From Nilaparvata lugens (Eukaryota; Arthropoda; Insecta; Hemiptera; Delphacidae): DNA of 64,000 nucleotides. Position numbers and translations under genes: made by a program. Shown one piece after another: positions 21,676 through 35,440 of this stretch (position 1 is the first letter of the stretch; every line of letters begins with the position of its first letter). The stretch is taken from contig NC_052505.1 of the NCBI RefSeq assembly GCF_014356525.2, positions 20,253,318 through 20,317,317 of the forward strand, read 5' to 3'. The notes under the pieces were generated by a model. It saw only the letters and a list, made by a program, of their open reading frames with translations. It had not been told where the DNA came from and did no database searches.

Positions 21676-22601
21676 TCGCTCACTTGTGTCTTGACTTTCT
21701 CGCCCACATCCAACTCGTGCTTTGAAGATCTTTATAAAACTATTGTATAAACTACTATTATCGATTCGCATTTGAATGAATGCAGTTCCTTATCAATGTC
21801 CATCTATGATATACGTAATATATTAATCTATCTCACGTTTGTGAGATGAGAATCAGCAGGACATCTAAGATCATAGATTGAGGCTGGCTAAATTTAATGG
21901 AAAACCGGAGGTTGAGGAGTGAGGACTCATTCAAACATTGTATGGGTTGTGGGTGAAAGGTCTAATTGATGTTTGTCTAGTGCTCTGCACAGGTACATCT
22001 GCAATACACCTCTCATTCCAACTGGCTGCAGGCACTGGGTACTGCAGGTTATGAAATGTCATGCAATAACATGACTTATGCAACCGCATCTCACGGTTCT
22101 AATGATGTTGGCTCCGCTATTGCTCTACCTGCGCCAAACTAAGCAAGCACCGTCTCCCTTAAACCCTCATATATCAAATCCCTCACCCTTCACCTCCTAG
22201 TAAAAGTAAATTACTACTGAGATAGTGCTACTTATTCTATAATTGATTTACCTCATGAATTAAAACTCCCCTCATAACTGGGAAAATAATTTTCAAGTAC
22301 CCATTATCACTCAATTGTTGGTTAATCTATTCCATAATTCAATTCAATTCAATTTTTATTCAATTCAATTTCAATTCACAATACAAAGCACAAGATACAT
22401 AAACAACATATCTAAAAACAGATTTGTGAATATTTTCCCCACATAGACGGATCTGTGTGTGGGGAATGAGTAACAGTACAAGAAGTAGCCTAAAATAAAA
22501 TAGTAATAAGTATAATGAATCAATGTTGATTCATCTCATGATAAATCTCTCAATTGATTCATCTCATGAATTATTATAAACTTCTCCAATAACTGGGGAA
22601 G
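21676..22601. other. Intronic non-coding DNA
   Basis: Contains AATTCAATTCAATTC short repeats near 22340-22375 and paired ATTGATTCATCTCATGA phrases near 22529-22570. No coding content was seen. Confidence 0.35.
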
Positions 22602-23350
22602 TGATTCTAAAGCACCTATGAAGGAAATACTCTATTATTGATTGTTCACTTGAATCCCCACTCGAAAAATCAACAGCACTCATTGCAAAGTGAATCCATT
22701 CTCTTGCATTTCTGGAGGTACAATAATCCAAACCCTTTGTCCATGAATCAAGGATAATTCTGAAGTAGCAATGAACGAATTATTTCATTCTCGATTGTTC
22801 ACTTCGATTTCCATCTCGTTTAAAATTTAACAGAAGTCATCATTGTGAACTGAATCCATTCTCCTGTATTCCTGGTTATACAATAATTCAAACACTCTGT
22901 CCATAAATAGGATAATTTTGAAGTAGCAATGAGCAAAGAATATTCTATTCTTGGTTGACTATTTGGAGTCCCACTTCAAAATTCAACAGCTCTCATCATT
23001 GCAAACTGATTCTATGCTATATTGGTTTATTTACTCTATGCTGATTCTAGTCTATATAAGTAGGAAATGATTCTAAAGTAGCAATAAACGAACTATTCTA
23101 TCATTGTTTGTCAACTTGGATTCCCATCTCAAAATTCAACAGCTCTCATTATTGCAAAGTGAATCCATTGTCTTGCATTCCTGGTTGTAGAAAAATACAA
23201 AAGCTCTGTTCATAACTGGGAAATGATTTTGAAGTAGCAATAAACGAACTATTTTATTCTTGGTTGTCTACTTGGATTTTCACCTCAAAATCCAAAATCA
23301 CTCATCATTTCAAACTCAATCCATTCTCTCGCATTCTTGGTTGTACAATC
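22602..23350. repeat. Degenerate tandem array, ~155 bp unit, about five copies
   Basis: TGAATCCATTCT-like phrases followed by CTTGCATTCCTGGTTGTACA recur at ~22691, 22851, 23006, 23160 and 23315. Each unit also has GAAGTAGCAATGA and AACAGCTCTCAT blocks. Units are clearly diverged, so the array is old. No protein frame runs through it. Confidence 0.8.
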
Positions 23351-23395
23351 ACTCAAGCACTTCACTGTCCCCATATCACATGTAATTAGCCTATA

Positions 23396-24681
23396 GTGAA
23401 GACCATGTTGTTATGATAGTATTTGTTTGGTGTTGCTATCCTTGTCTATCATTCGACAAAACAGATAGTGCTATCCTTCTCCAGCTCCGCAACCAGATGG
23501 TTTCTCAACAATATAGAAATATGACTGACTAGCCGGCAGGCTCGTTTCGTTCGCCATATCCGTCTAGACCTCAGCGGAACCTCTGTACCGAATTTGAACG
23601 TATTATGTCAATTTGATCTCGAAAAACACCTGTTACTATATCGGCGTATCTTTGGCGAACAAAATTTTCCACCTCAGCTAAACCTGTGTACTGAATATTT
23701 TTTAATATATTTCCATCAATTATTGGAAAAGGTGAGGAAACGCGGAAAAGCTGAGAAAACGCTAATTTTGGGCTTATCTTTGGCGTTATTTCAAATTCCT
23801 TCTAACACAACATTATTGCTTCTGTAGTGAATTTGAACATTTTCTGTTCATTTGTTCTCGATGAAGCTGAGAAAACGCTAAAAAACGCAGATTTTGGGCG
23901 TACCTTTGGAATTTTTTCCAAATCCGTTCTTATTGCGGCTCTAAAGAGCTAACTGAATACACCTACCAAATTTGAAATGTTATGTTATATTTTTATCATA
24001 TGTCAGGACGATCCAGTCGGTGGTCCAGACTAAACGTCTGGCTAAACGGATATGGTGAGCGAAGCGAGCCTGACGGCTAGTAATATAATATTCCCAGGAA
24101 TAGCTCTGATTGAAGAAGCAGTACCCAATCAATTTTTCCGCGATAAATCAGAACCTCCTAAATGGGTATTAGGAGTTCCTGGATGAATGCATTTCAATCT
24201 TCAACTTGGTGCCAACCTAACAAAGTCAACTCAACTTAATTCTCTCTCTAGATTATAGTTCTATATTAACATATGGTGTGGACACCAATTATTATTTTAA
24301 GATATTGGAGTAAGAAGAATATACATGCTAAAAGACGAACTTTAAACACTTAAAAACCACCCTTAGAGTTGAAATATCGCCAAAAGATTCCTTAGTGCGC
24401 CTCTAAAGGGCCAACTGAACATACCTACCAAATTTGAACGTTTTTGATCCGGTAGATTTCTAGTTCTGCGAGTGAGTGAGTGAGTCAGTCAGTCAGTCAG
24501 TGAGTGAGTGCCATTTCGCTTTTATATATAGATTGATTATTCTAAACAAGAATGAACAGTTGATATTAATATACATCCGATATATCAGTATCAGCTATCA
24601 TCTATAGAAGGCAGTAGCAAGGCAGACGCTTTTCTGCTATTCTGCTATCTTCCTCCACTGCCATTCTAACGTGAACCTTAC
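23396..24681. mobile_element. TA-flanked MITE split by a Helitron
   Basis: The left end GTGAAGACCATGTTGTTATG and the interior CTTGTCTATCATTCGACAAA lie at 23396-23528. The right end CACTGCCATTCTAACGTGAA then CCTTAC lies at ~24655-24681. Removing 23529-24532 restores a MITE of ~282 bp in the order seen in other copies. Confidence 0.75.
23529..24532 (-). mobile_element. Helitron nested in the MITE, doubled 3' end
   Basis: The minus-strand start is TCTATATATAAAAGCGAAAT after A, and the end is CGAAACGAGCCTGCCGG then CTAG before T. An inverted second 3' end (GCGAAGCGAGCCTGACGG, CTAG) lies at ~24055-24081. It shares its 5' ~440 bp with 12198-12855 but has an extra ~350 bp between the paired 3' ends. 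The GAGT/CAGT tract near the 5' end differs in length between copies. Confidence 0.8.
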
Positions 24682-24870
24682 TAAAGAGAATCTGACCCTT
24701 TATCACTCGCCCGGGGCAAAGCATTCATATGATGTGAATTACTGTTTATTTGACTTGTGGATTGAGTTGGGTACATATCATACTCTCAGGCTGGAGGATA
24801 AATAGTGGAATCACAAGTCAGGAATAGATGTAGAATCTATTTACATTTTTGAGGTATACAATGAAAAAAG

Positions 24871-25152
24871 ATCTGGTGTGAGGTACACTCACACAACTTT
24901 CCTTGCTCATATTTGAAACTGCGATCAGACTTCTATATATGTGTATATATAATTGTTCTTTTTCCTTTGTGTGAGTTGTGAAATTCGATGATTTTTACAT
25001 TCCATGCCCTATTAGCATAGGTAAGGAAAGTAATGCTTTCCGAAAAAAATTGAGGTACCCCAATTTCTAAATTTCTATACGTTTCAAGGTCCCCTGAGTC
25101 CAAGAAAGTGGTTTTTGGGTATTGGTCTGTATGTGTGTGTATGTGTGTGTGT

Positions 25153-25225
<73 letters not shown>

Positions 25226-25911
25226 TGTGTGTGAGTGTGTGTGTGTGTGTATGAGTGTATGTGCGTCTGTGTACACGATATCTCATCTCCCAATTAACGG
25301 AATGACTTGAAATTTTGAACTTAAGGTCCTTCCCCTATAAGGATCCGACACGAACAATTTCGATGGAATGCAATTTAAGATGGCGGCTAAAATGGCTAAA
25401 ATGTTGTCAAAAACAGGATTTTTCGTGATTTTCTCGAAAATGGCTTCAACGATTTTGATTAAAGTTATACCTTGAATAATCATCGATAAGCTCTATCAAC
25501 TGCCACAAGTCCTATATCTGTGAAAATTTCAGGAGCTCCGCCCCATCTATGCAAAGTTTGATTTCAGATTCTCCATTATCAGGATTCAGATACAATTTAA
25601 ACAAAAAATTTTGAGTGCAAAAGATTGAGCATGAGAATCTCAATTAGTAACATTTTCACCTAAAATTAGAAATAAGCTCGAAATTCGAGAAAATGTGATT
25701 ATCCAATTGCAAACTGTTGGCAACTCTTGATTCTATTAAATGATTCACTATGAAGAGATAGCAGACCTCGTGTGTCTCCAGCGTTATTGCCCTGTCACCA
25801 GCTGGCAAAAATCTTTGAATAGTAGATTTGAGATGCGCGGGAACACTAGCGTCATAACGGCATAATTTTCATAACGGCAAGGAAAGTTGTGTGAGTGCGC
25901 CACACCAGATT
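24871..25911 (+). mobile_element. Inverted-repeat element with internal TG microsatellite
   Basis: The ends are ATCTGGTGTGAGGTACACTC then ACACAACTTTCCTTGC, inverted at ~25878-25911. The interior has GGTAAGGAAAGTAATGCTTT, GAGGTACCCCAATTTCTAAA, the TG run at ~25123-25262 and AACTTAAGGTCCTT. Further copies lie at 25912-27365 and 43360-43625. No transposase was recognised, so it is probably non-autonomous. Confidence 0.7.
25123..25262. repeat. (TG)n microsatellite
   Basis: Nearly pure TG with a few GGTG and TATG interruptions, ~140 bp. It is part of the surrounding mobile element. Long open frames across it are compositional artefacts. Confidence 0.95.
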
Positions 25912-27365
<1,454 letters not shown>

Positions 27366-27384
27366 ATAACGTGGACCTGACTAT

Positions 27385-27685
27385 GGGAATGGACGTTCGA
27401 TCATCTTATCGTACCCACGCACTCATCCTAGTGAGTAGCTGTGAGTAGATAAGAATGAGAACGGCCTGACGTACTGTTTTTCAGCTCCTGTTTATTCGAA
27501 AATAACTCGGGTACTTTGTGACTTGCAGGATTGATATTTGACATAAAGTTAATAGTGGTGAAGTTGATTGTGAAACGAAGTTTCGAATTAATACCTACAA
27601 TAGTTTCTGTGGAATACGTGAATATATTTAATAATAGTCAATAATCTACAATATCTCTTCAATAAATATGTTCCCTTAAGGAAAA
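27385..27685. other. Non-coding spacer before the LINE
   Basis: Nothing recognised; the 5' boundary of the following LINE is not sharp. Confidence 0.3.
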
Positions 27686-29629
27686 GACGTGTCACCAGGA
27701 CATCAGCTCCTTGGATTACTCAGGATATCAAACAATTAATGAAAGAACGAGATAGACTATGTACACTGGCCAGATGAATACACAATACAAATACTTTTGA
27801 CGAATACAAAGCAAAAAGAAATAGATGTAAACAGTTAATTAGAAATTCCAAAAGTCAATATTTCAAAAATTTGTTAAACTCCAATAGATCAATGGCTTCC
27901 AAATGGGGCGCTTTAAAGTCTCTCGGGGCAGGCAAGGATGAGTCCAAGTTGGTGGTCAGACTTACTGTTGAAGAATTGAACTGTCACTTCTCTCAGGTTC
28001 CGGTGAGTTTGGATTTGGCCTACGAGTATTCCAATAATTATGAGGTGTTACGGTGTGATGATGTGTTTCACTTGGCAGCAGTAACGCAGATGGATGTCAT
28101 TAGATCAATCTGTGATATTAAGAGTAATGCTGTCGGCGCCGATGCACTTCCAGTGAGATTCATCAAACTAATTCTGCCTCTCATTTCTCCGTTCATCACA
28201 CAATACTTCATTTATGACCTCCAGCTTCCCATCTGCATTCAAATTTTCCATGATCATTCCATTCAACAAAGTTCCTGATCCCACTTCTCCTTCTGATTAT
28301 CGGCCGGTCGGCATACTGTCTGTCTTGTCTAAGGGTCAGGAGAGGCTTGCTCATAAGCAAATGAGCGGCTATATTACTCGGAAAGGAATCATCAGCGAAC
28401 ATCATTATGGATTCCGAGGAGGACACAGCACCACATCAGCTTTGCTCTGTGTTTCAGATGACATTCGAATGGCCATGGATAGGAGACAATCTACACTGGT
28501 GGTGTTGATTGACTTGAGCAAGGCATTTGATTGTATCTATCACCCGCTGCTTTTGAAAAAACTGAAAAATTATGGTTTTTCTGAGAGTAGTGTGGCATGG
28601 GTGAGGTCATACCTTCTTGACAGACAGCAGTGTGTTCGATTGGACAGCACGACTCGATGGAGGGTGGTCAACAGGGGGGTACCTCAGGGTTCAGTTTTGG
28701 GACCACTACTGTTTAGTTTGTATGTAAATGACGTAACTGACCGACTCAGACACTCCAGATATCATCTTTATGCAGACGACCTACAGATTTATAGACATTT
28801 CAAGACTGATAACTTTGGTGAAGCAGCTACTCTTATGAATGAGGATCTGACCGCTGTCTCACTCTGGACAGCACAGCATAGATTGAAAATTAATGAATCA
28901 AAATCCAAAACAATCGTTATAGGTAATAGAAGACTTTTGAACCAACTTGACTTTAACTATGGACCTTTCATCGAAATTAACTCTCATAGACTGGATTATA
29001 GTGAAAACATTACAAACTTAGGACTTACATTTAACAGACATCTAGACTGGACTGAACAAGTGACAAAGACTTACAACAGGGTCTTTGCAGGCATTCACTC
29101 ACTGAAGAGAATCGGAGCTGTTATCCCCTTACGGGAGAGAATAATGCTTGTGAAGACCTTGATATTTCCGCATTTCCATTATGAAGATGTGGTCATACAG
29201 GACATGACAGTGACTCTTTCTGAAAGACTGCAAAGGGCTCAGAACTACTGCGTGAGATTCGTCTTTGGCCTTGAAAGGGACGTCCACATAAGCCCTTACA
29301 TCACTCAGATGGGTATTTTGAAGCTTCGAGACAGCAGAATTTATCATGTGCTGATGCTCCTCCACAAGGTTCTGGCAACTGGGTCTCCTCTCTACTTGAG
29401 TCAGAAATTTCAATTCCTCGCAGGAATCAACAGAAGAGATACGAGGCATGGCGCAAGCCTGTTGAGCATTCCTATCCATCACACTGTGACATATAATAGG
29501 TCGTTCTGTGTGACCCGTTGCAGACTGTGGAACAGCTTACCCGCATCTTTGAGGAGTGTGGAGAGGCGGACACTGTTCGGCGCGGAGGTCTTGGCGTGGC
29601 TGAGGGAGGGCGATCGGGGCATAGGATGA
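27686..29629 (+). pseudogene. Non-LTR reverse transcriptase, truncated and broken
   Basis: The frame begins with linker sequence (RTSAPWITQDIKQLMKERDR), has a stop near 27776, continues to ~28215 and then shifts by one base into the long frame ending at 29629. RT motifs are clear: LIDLSKAFDCIYHPLLLKKL (palm, first Asp), GVPQGSVLGPLLFSLYVNDV and the catalytic YADDLQIY at ~28771. After the thumb comes a typical C-terminal extension. The enzyme would copy its RNA at a nicked target site. Missing endonuclease, one stop and one frameshift make this copy inactive. Confidence 0.88.
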
Positions 29630-29985
29630 GGAGGTGTGTATGCGTGGTGTGTTTGCTTGTGTGAAAGGTGTGTGTTTGCATGAAATTTTCTTGTTTCTTG
29701 CTTAAAAAAAATTTTTTTCCTATAACTCTATTTTCTAACTTTTTTTTTATTTTCTTTCAGTCTAAAATATATTCTACTAAATTAAATGAAATTGTTTTTT
29801 TTTCAATTATTGATTTATATATACATATTTTTTCCATCATATTAGACCTACTTATAATTATATTTAAGAGATTATTTCCTTATGTTGTTTGCGATGTGAA
29901 TGCATTAGAATTGTATAGGAGGGTTAAGCGGGAGAGAGGGCCAGCTGCGCCCTAACTTCGCCCTCCAGATTAAAATAAAGGCAGC

Positions 29986-30038
<53 letters not shown>
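27686..30038 (+). mobile_element. 5'-truncated Jockey/CR1-like LINE with TATC tail
   Basis: The element consists of the end of the endonuclease-RT linker, the reverse transcriptase, ~350 bp of 3' untranslated sequence and AATAAAGGCAGCC followed by (TATC)n at ~29987-30038. The tetranucleotide tail marks the 3' end. The apurinic endonuclease domain is missing. It lies on the plus strand, opposite to the host gene. Confidence 0.85.
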
Positions 30039-30149
30039 CTATCACCCATGTAAAGGCAAATAGCCTATGTGGGCATCATTTAATAGAAGAGAGAAGTTGA
30101 ACTCCAGCTATATTGTGTCGAATGGATGATTAAAATATTGATATTATAT

Positions 30150-30660
30150 CATCCCTGTTCTTCTTTACGGAAGTGAAGCGTGGGTCACAACAAAACCTCT
30201 AGAGAGCAGAGTGCAGGCAGCAGAGATGAGATTCCTTCGCAAGACAAAGAGCTCTGACCGCCGGGACCACATACGAAATGACGATAAAACAAGAGCTGGG
30301 TGCCTTCAACATGAGTGAAAAAGTTAAATGATATCGCAACCAGTGAAGAGAGCATTTCAATAGAATACAAATAGAAAGGATTCCCTTGAGAATTCTAAAC
30401 TACCACTCTACAGGAAAGAATATTTAGTTAGACCTCGGAAAATATGACAATAAAATATATAATATTGGATAGCCAAACATTTTTTTTTCCATTTCAATTT
30501 TAGAAATAGTGTACTGTAATGGATTTGATATAATAATATTCTGTTGTGAGTCGGAACAGGCAAGAACCTAAACCTTGACTGAAAGAAGAAGAAGAAGAAG
30601 AAGAAGAAGAAGAAGAAGAAGAAGAAGAAGAAGAAGAAAAACAACAACAACAAGAAAAAG
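30150..30660 (+). mobile_element. RTE-like LINE 3' fragment with AAG tail
   Basis: Positions 30155-30420 encode IPVLLYGSEAWVTTKPLESR and VQAAEMRFLRKTKSSDRRD, the C-terminal post-RT region of RTE-type LINEs, followed by degraded frames. The end carries GGCAAGAACCTAAACCTTGA and a (GAA)n run at ~30582-30638. An AT-rich ~100-bp stretch interrupts it near 30430-30540. It is in the same superfamily as 16511-17095 but on the other strand and with a different tail. Confidence 0.75.
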
Positions 30661-30809
30661 AAGAAGAAGAATATATTATCTCATAATTTTCAAGTATATG
30701 CTATTCCGCATTGAGAAAGTGTTTCAGGAAAGAGAGTTTCACTCCAGTAATTGAATATCAAGAACTTCTGAGATAAAAACTGCCATTTAGCTCTAAGAAA
30801 TATCATCCA

Positions 30810-31800
30810 TGGTGTTAAATGAAGCGTTCGCCTATGGTCGAGGCTTCAATATGCTGAAACAAGAGACAAAATTGGAAAACGGTTAATTGATAGTGTATGT
30901 ATAAGTATGCTGCACAAGAGAAAAAATTGAAAAGCGATTCATTGGTAACAAAGGGTGTAGTTGAGATGACTGACGTTGAGATAACCGACGTTTAGACTCG
31001 AAATGACCGAGGTCTTGAATCGAGGCTAAGAACCGAAAAATCCGTAGTGTTAAATGAAGCATTTGATGATAAGTGAGGTTTTAGTATGCTGAAACTAGAG
31101 ACAAAACTGAAAAGCGGTTCATTGGTGACAAAGATGTGTTCATTGGTTCAAGGGTGTTGCCGAGATGACCGAGGTTTAGAATCGAGTTGACCGAGGTTGA
31201 CCGAGGTCTAGAATCGAGGCTGAGAACCGACAAATCCGTAGTGTTAAATGAATCATTCGATGATAAGTGGGGTTTTAGTATGCTGAAACAAGAGACAACA
31301 TTGAAAAACGGTTCATTGGTAACAAAGAGGTGTCCATTGGTTCAACAAGGGTGTTGTCGAGTTGACCGAGGTTTAGAATCGAGTTGACCGAGGTATGACT
31401 GAGGTTTAGAGTCGAAGTTAATAATCGACAAATCCGTAGTGTTAAATGGAGCATTTGATGATGGACGCGACTTTAGTATGCTGAAACAAGAGACAAAATT
31501 GAAAAACGGTTCATTGGTAACAAAGGTGTCCATTGGTTCAACAAGGGTGTTGTCGAGATGACCGAGGTTTAGAATCGAGTTGACCGAGGTCTGACTGAGG
31601 TTTAGAGTCGAAGTTAATAATCGACAAATCCGTAGTGTTAAATGGAGCATTTGATGATGGACGCGACTTTAGTATACTGAAACAAGACAAAATTGAAAAG
31701 CGGTTCATTGGTAACAAAGGTGTTCAAAGGTGTTGTCGAGATGACCGAGTTTACAGTCGAGTTGACCGAGGTTCAACCGAGGTTCAGAGTCGAGGTTGGA
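30810..31800. repeat. Tandem array, ~196 bp unit, about five copies
   Basis: GTATGCTGAAACAAGAGACA recurs at ~30851, 31085, 31278, 31477 and 31673; the last three spacings are 193, 199 and 196. Each unit ends with irregular repeats of GACCGAGGTTTAGAATCGAG. The central units are very similar, the outer ones diverged, as expected for unequal exchange. No frame is conserved between units, so it is not a repeat-protein gene. Confidence 0.9.
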
Positions 31801-32305
31801 GTTGAGAGGCCAGTCTATAACCGAACGATTGTGCAGAGCAGAGTGAGGTCCGTTTGACACTGGAGGTAACGAGATCAGCCTCGTTTCTCTCGCTCCAAAC
31901 TGTATCAATCTCTCTCACTCCCTCCACAGCTCTCTTTGGGACGCACACGCACGCACGATGTTCGACAACAGTCCAATGTTATCTTTCCCCGCTGGACAAG
32001 CTTTGAGCGCGCTGGCTGGACAGGTAATTAGCCAGCATCTTTGTGTACAAATTAGCACCGCGCGCATGTGATTGGTTCTCATCGATTGCAGCCACCTAGG
32101 GCCCATCTGGCCCAAGTTGCTATTGATCCCTTGTTGATCACCGCTCAAACATACCAATAAAGCAACATCAACATAGTGAGTCAATTTTAAATCTAGTCTT
32201 GGAAATATGCCAATATTCTTTTGTGTTATCTGATGTTGTTCCATGTCACTTTCCTCTGCCCTCAGGTTTTAGATCCCTTGTTGATCACCACCTTGAACAT
32301 CGACA
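31801..32305. other. Intronic non-coding DNA, nothing recognised
   Basis: Moderately GC-rich around 32030-32120 (CACCGCGCGCATGTG). Short minus-strand frames show no motif. Confidence 0.35.
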
Positions 32306-32309
32306 TAAT

Positions 32310-32625
32310 AGTTCTAAAGAGCAGTGTGTTTGTCTTTCCGGTTTCAAAATTTTATAGTTTTTTCAAAGTTTGGAATTTTCTAATACATTGTGATTGATTT
32401 AATTCAATTTAGAAGTTTTTTCTAAATTTAAAAATGATTTTTGTGTGTTTCGAATTGTAAATTTGGAGTTTAATTGATGAATGTTAAGTGACACATAACC
32501 TAGCTACATTTGGACTGTTGTATAAATTAGAATTGGAACCGTTTTGGGTAATTAAATCCTGTGGTACTTTTCTGTAAGCTGTGTAATTCTGAATGATTGT
32601 ATAAATAGATAAATAATGAGACAAT
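32310..32625 (+). repeat. LINE-type 3' untranslated tail, copy 1
   Basis: AGTGTGTTTGTCTTTCCGGT, TTTTTTCAAAGTTTGGAATT, ACATTTGGACTGTTGTATAA and ATTAGAATTGGAACCGTTTT are shared with 36010-36330 in the same order. It ends in ATAAATAGATAAATAA. Presumably the 3' end of a LINE; no coding part remains. Confidence 0.6.
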
Positions 32626-33185
32626 TTTTGATCTAGTCTTGATATGCAAATCAAGGGAATATAATTTTCTTGAAATGAATTCTCTTTAGGCAAATAGAAG
32701 AAAAACGTCAACTGTTGTATAAGTTGAAATCAATAAGTAAAAGTAATCTCGAAATTTCAGATTTTGATGAGTACATACTACATGGAAGATCCTGTCAAGA
32801 GTGACATTCACTTCATCAAGTTGATCAAGTGACATTCTAGTTGATCAAGTACCACCCCGGTTAGGCAACTTCAGTATATCCAGTTTCCACTAAGCTCCTG
32901 TTGCTTTCAGAGAGTATATTTGATACATTATAATATACATTTCAGAATAAAAAGACAAAGACTAGATATTCTCAAAGAATGAAATAATTTTATAAAGCCG
33001 TATACGTTTTTTTCCGATATTGTCAAATCACAGCAGTGAGATCTTCACATATCTGTGGTTGAACGATATCTAGTATTTCTATTCAGTATGAATAACTGCC
33101 CCGCCTGTATATTATCACACCTTCACAACTATTCAGAAAGTATTATTATCGGTTATGTGGTCACCCCATATCAATCGGTATACTA
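32626..33185. other. Intronic non-coding DNA, nothing recognised
   Basis: AT-rich. A local TTCATCAAGTTGATCAAGTG repeat was seen near 32812-32832; nothing else. Confidence 0.3.
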
Positions 33186-33895
33186 TCCTATACTATTAAA
33201 CGAGCAGCTTCTGTTTATATGTTTACAGTAGATGTTTAGATGTTTGGATGTTTGGATGTTTGGATGTGTGGATGTTTGGATGTTTGGATGTTTGGATGTT
33301 TGGATGTCTGGATGTTTGGATGTTTGATTGTTTAGATGTTCATATGTTTGTATTTCACCGGATCTCACGATTCTCACGAAATTCAGAAGATAGTAGGTTT
33401 ATAATATAAAGATTCGATTGCACTAGGTCTCATCCCTGGGAAAACTTGCTGAAGGACATTAAAAGGATAATTATTATTCATCTTTGGAAAAACAGCTGAT
33501 AATAATTATTTCGTCGTCTGTTGGTGATGGAAGTGAGTGAGCAAGTTCATATATGTGTGGGACTATGTCAAAATTATGACTCAGCTGTTGAACTTTTGTA
33601 ATCATTCAATCCGGCAAAAAAGCCGGTCTATTTTAAATCCTGATTAATTCCAGTGGATCCATCTTTTTGAAATGGTTTTCTCTGATTCGGTTCACGTGAG
33701 GTCAATCAGGATTGAAAATTAACCGGCTTTTGTGCAACTGGACCTTTGTGGTGAAAATTTTTGCATTCCTCTGTGAAATCTCAATTTACTGTGATTAGAT
33801 AGAACATTTCTGTGTGAATGTTATTATAATTTCTTCTTTTGTTATACATTTTTTATGCTTTTGTACTCCAGAGCGAAGCTCGGTCCCCGATATTG
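33186..33895 (+). mobile_element. Helitron-like repeat with GATGTTTG minisatellite
   Basis: It starts TCCTATACTATTAAACGAGC, identical to 6178. An array of about a dozen GATGTTTG units follows at ~33228-33340, then TTTCACCGGATCTC, ATTCTCACGAAATTCAGAAG and CACTAGGTCTCATCCCTGGG. The 3' end is GAGCGAAGCTCGGTCCCCGA, matching ~6712-6735. The 8-bp array is expanded relative to the 6178 copy. Confidence 0.6.
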
Positions 33896-34590
33896 AGCAT
33901 AAAATAGCCAAAATATCGATATATTTTCCTGACTTATATAGGGATATAATGATAACCAATAAATCGATACTCTTTGCTATGAGATACATCGGGGACATGT
34001 TGTATGTGTGATGTAAAAAATGCTGAAACAGCTACTCTGAAAACGAACAGATCTGCTGCATTGAAAAGTATGGTGAAAGAATGTGTTCTGAAGATAATAA
34101 TGATGAAGAGCACGTGAAGAGTTGTGTGATAACAGATGCTGGATGTAAGAGAGCTGAAGGAGATAAGTTGGTGGTTGGTGGTAATAATAGTCAAAAGATG
34201 GCGGCCAGTTTGAAAAGTGCGATCTTTTAGTTTTAAGAAGAGTGGAGGAGTAGCCGAACGCGATATAAAGGGCTGCGATAAATAAGGTTTTGTAGGGGAA
34301 CAAAGAGGCCCTTTGTGCTCGGTCCCATTATGTGCCGAGCGGGGTCTTCGATGGCAAGTGTATAATAGTCTAAGATAGCGCAATGATTTGTAGCCGGAGC
34401 GATGAGACGCGTATCGCTCACTCACTTATTCACTCACTCACTCTATTCTCTTCAAGAGAAGCTCGACTCCAATCAATCAACTCTCAACACTCACCTTACC
34501 AACAAATTATTTCGTATTTCAGTATCCAATTTTCCTTAATGATATCAATCAAACGATTAATCATAATCATGAATTGTCATATATACCTGA
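33896..34590. other. Non-coding; no gene recognised
   Basis: Two overlapping minus-strand frames (33934-34425 and 33977-34303) are the longest here, but they are low-complexity and overlap each other, so I take them as chance. Confidence 0.35.
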
Positions 34591-34660
34591 ATTGGGAGGT
34601 ACCGGGTTCGATTCCCGGGCTGACAGATAATTTTTGTATAGTAGTGCTCAATGTACCTAT
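34591..34660 (+). mobile_element. SINE or tRNA-like remnant
   Basis: GGTACCGGGTTCGATTCCCG matches a polymerase III B-box in a tRNA T-arm context and is followed by an ATAATTTTTGTATAGTAGTG body. A similar piece is at 54160-54230. The A-box half is not convincing. Confidence 0.4.
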
Positions 34661-34661
34661 A

Positions 34662-34872
34662 GTGTGGTCCACGTTATAATGGCAGTGGATAAAGATAGAA
34701 GAATAGCGATGACAATTCTCTGCATTGATTAATTATATTTCTACACCGTCGAAAACATAATTGTCATCGTTGTGGATCTAGAGAAGGATAGTACCACCGG
34801 CTTTGTCGAGTGATAGACAAGGATAGCAAAACCGAAGTTGATCAAATACTGTCATTATAACGTGAACCTCAC
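34662..34872. mobile_element. TA-flanked MITE, 211 bp
   Basis: The left end GTGTGGTCCACGTTATAATG and right end CATTATAACGTGAACCTCAC form ~27-bp inverted repeats with TATAG and CTATAG outside. It is inverted relative to the 13101 copy and internally shorter. Confidence 0.85.
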
Positions 34873-34904
34873 TATAGAATACATTCTATTCTAGGTACCT
34901 TGGT

Positions 34905-35272
34905 AGTACTCATCGAATTTCCATCCAGATGTTAACCCTGTTCAATATTTGCAGTAACAGAAGTCTTCGGGTGATTTATAGCATTCAATTGGGATTTTCC
35001 TTTAATAATAATTAATCGACACATCATTAATAGGAAATTTTTGAACCTCATAAATAAGATATCTGAAATATAATAGAGGAAAGAATAGGCTTAAGTACGG
35101 GATAGGAAATACACGCATCATCACGTCTGAACTACGTACTGATTTAATTGAAATTTTTCATAATAGACTCCTTGATTTACCGGGGATGGTTATAGGCCAA
35201 TTTTGAATTCTTCAAGTTTTCAGTTTGTCAAGTTCTTAATCGAACCCTTGCGGAGCACGGGTTACCAGCTAG
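34905..35272 (+). mobile_element. Foldback remnant followed by a Helitron 3' end
   Basis: 34905-35010 carries GATGTTAACCCTGTTCAATA and AACAGAAGTCTTCGGGTGAT of the 21095 foldback family. From ~35060 the sequence matches the Helitron fragment at 13705 (CGCATCATCACGTCTGA) and ends ACCCTTGCGGAGCACGGGT, TACCAG, CTAG at 35272, followed by T. The ACCC..GGGT stem plus CTAG is a classic Helitron terminus. Confidence 0.65.
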
Positions 35273-35365
35273 TACTTAATATTGGGAACTTGCTATAGCA
35301 TGACGTGAAAATATATAGTGATAATAATAATCATATTATTGGTCATACATATTTTTGAGAAAATT

Positions 35366-35440
35366 TCTTGAAACTTGAAAATGTCCTATGGTCGAAACTA
35401 GTTGTAATATTTTTAATAATAAAGGGTACTTCAGTATTGT
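35366..35440 (+). repeat. Dispersed retroelement 3' tail, copy 2
   Basis: Matches 9866-9955 through ACTTGAAAATGTCC, ATGGTCGAAACTAGTTG and AATAATAAAGGGTACTTCA. Confidence 0.5.

Noticed and set aside
30408..30653. Minus-strand frame with a poly-Phe run
   Set aside because: Translation of the reverse of an AAG tail of a LINE.
31342..31908. Minus-strand frames in the 196-bp array as a repeat protein
   Set aside because: The period is not a multiple of three in all units and the frame is not maintained from unit to unit.
33934..34425. 163-codon minus-strand frame as a gene
   Set aside because: Two overlapping frames in the same stretch, low-complexity composition, no motif and no splice support.
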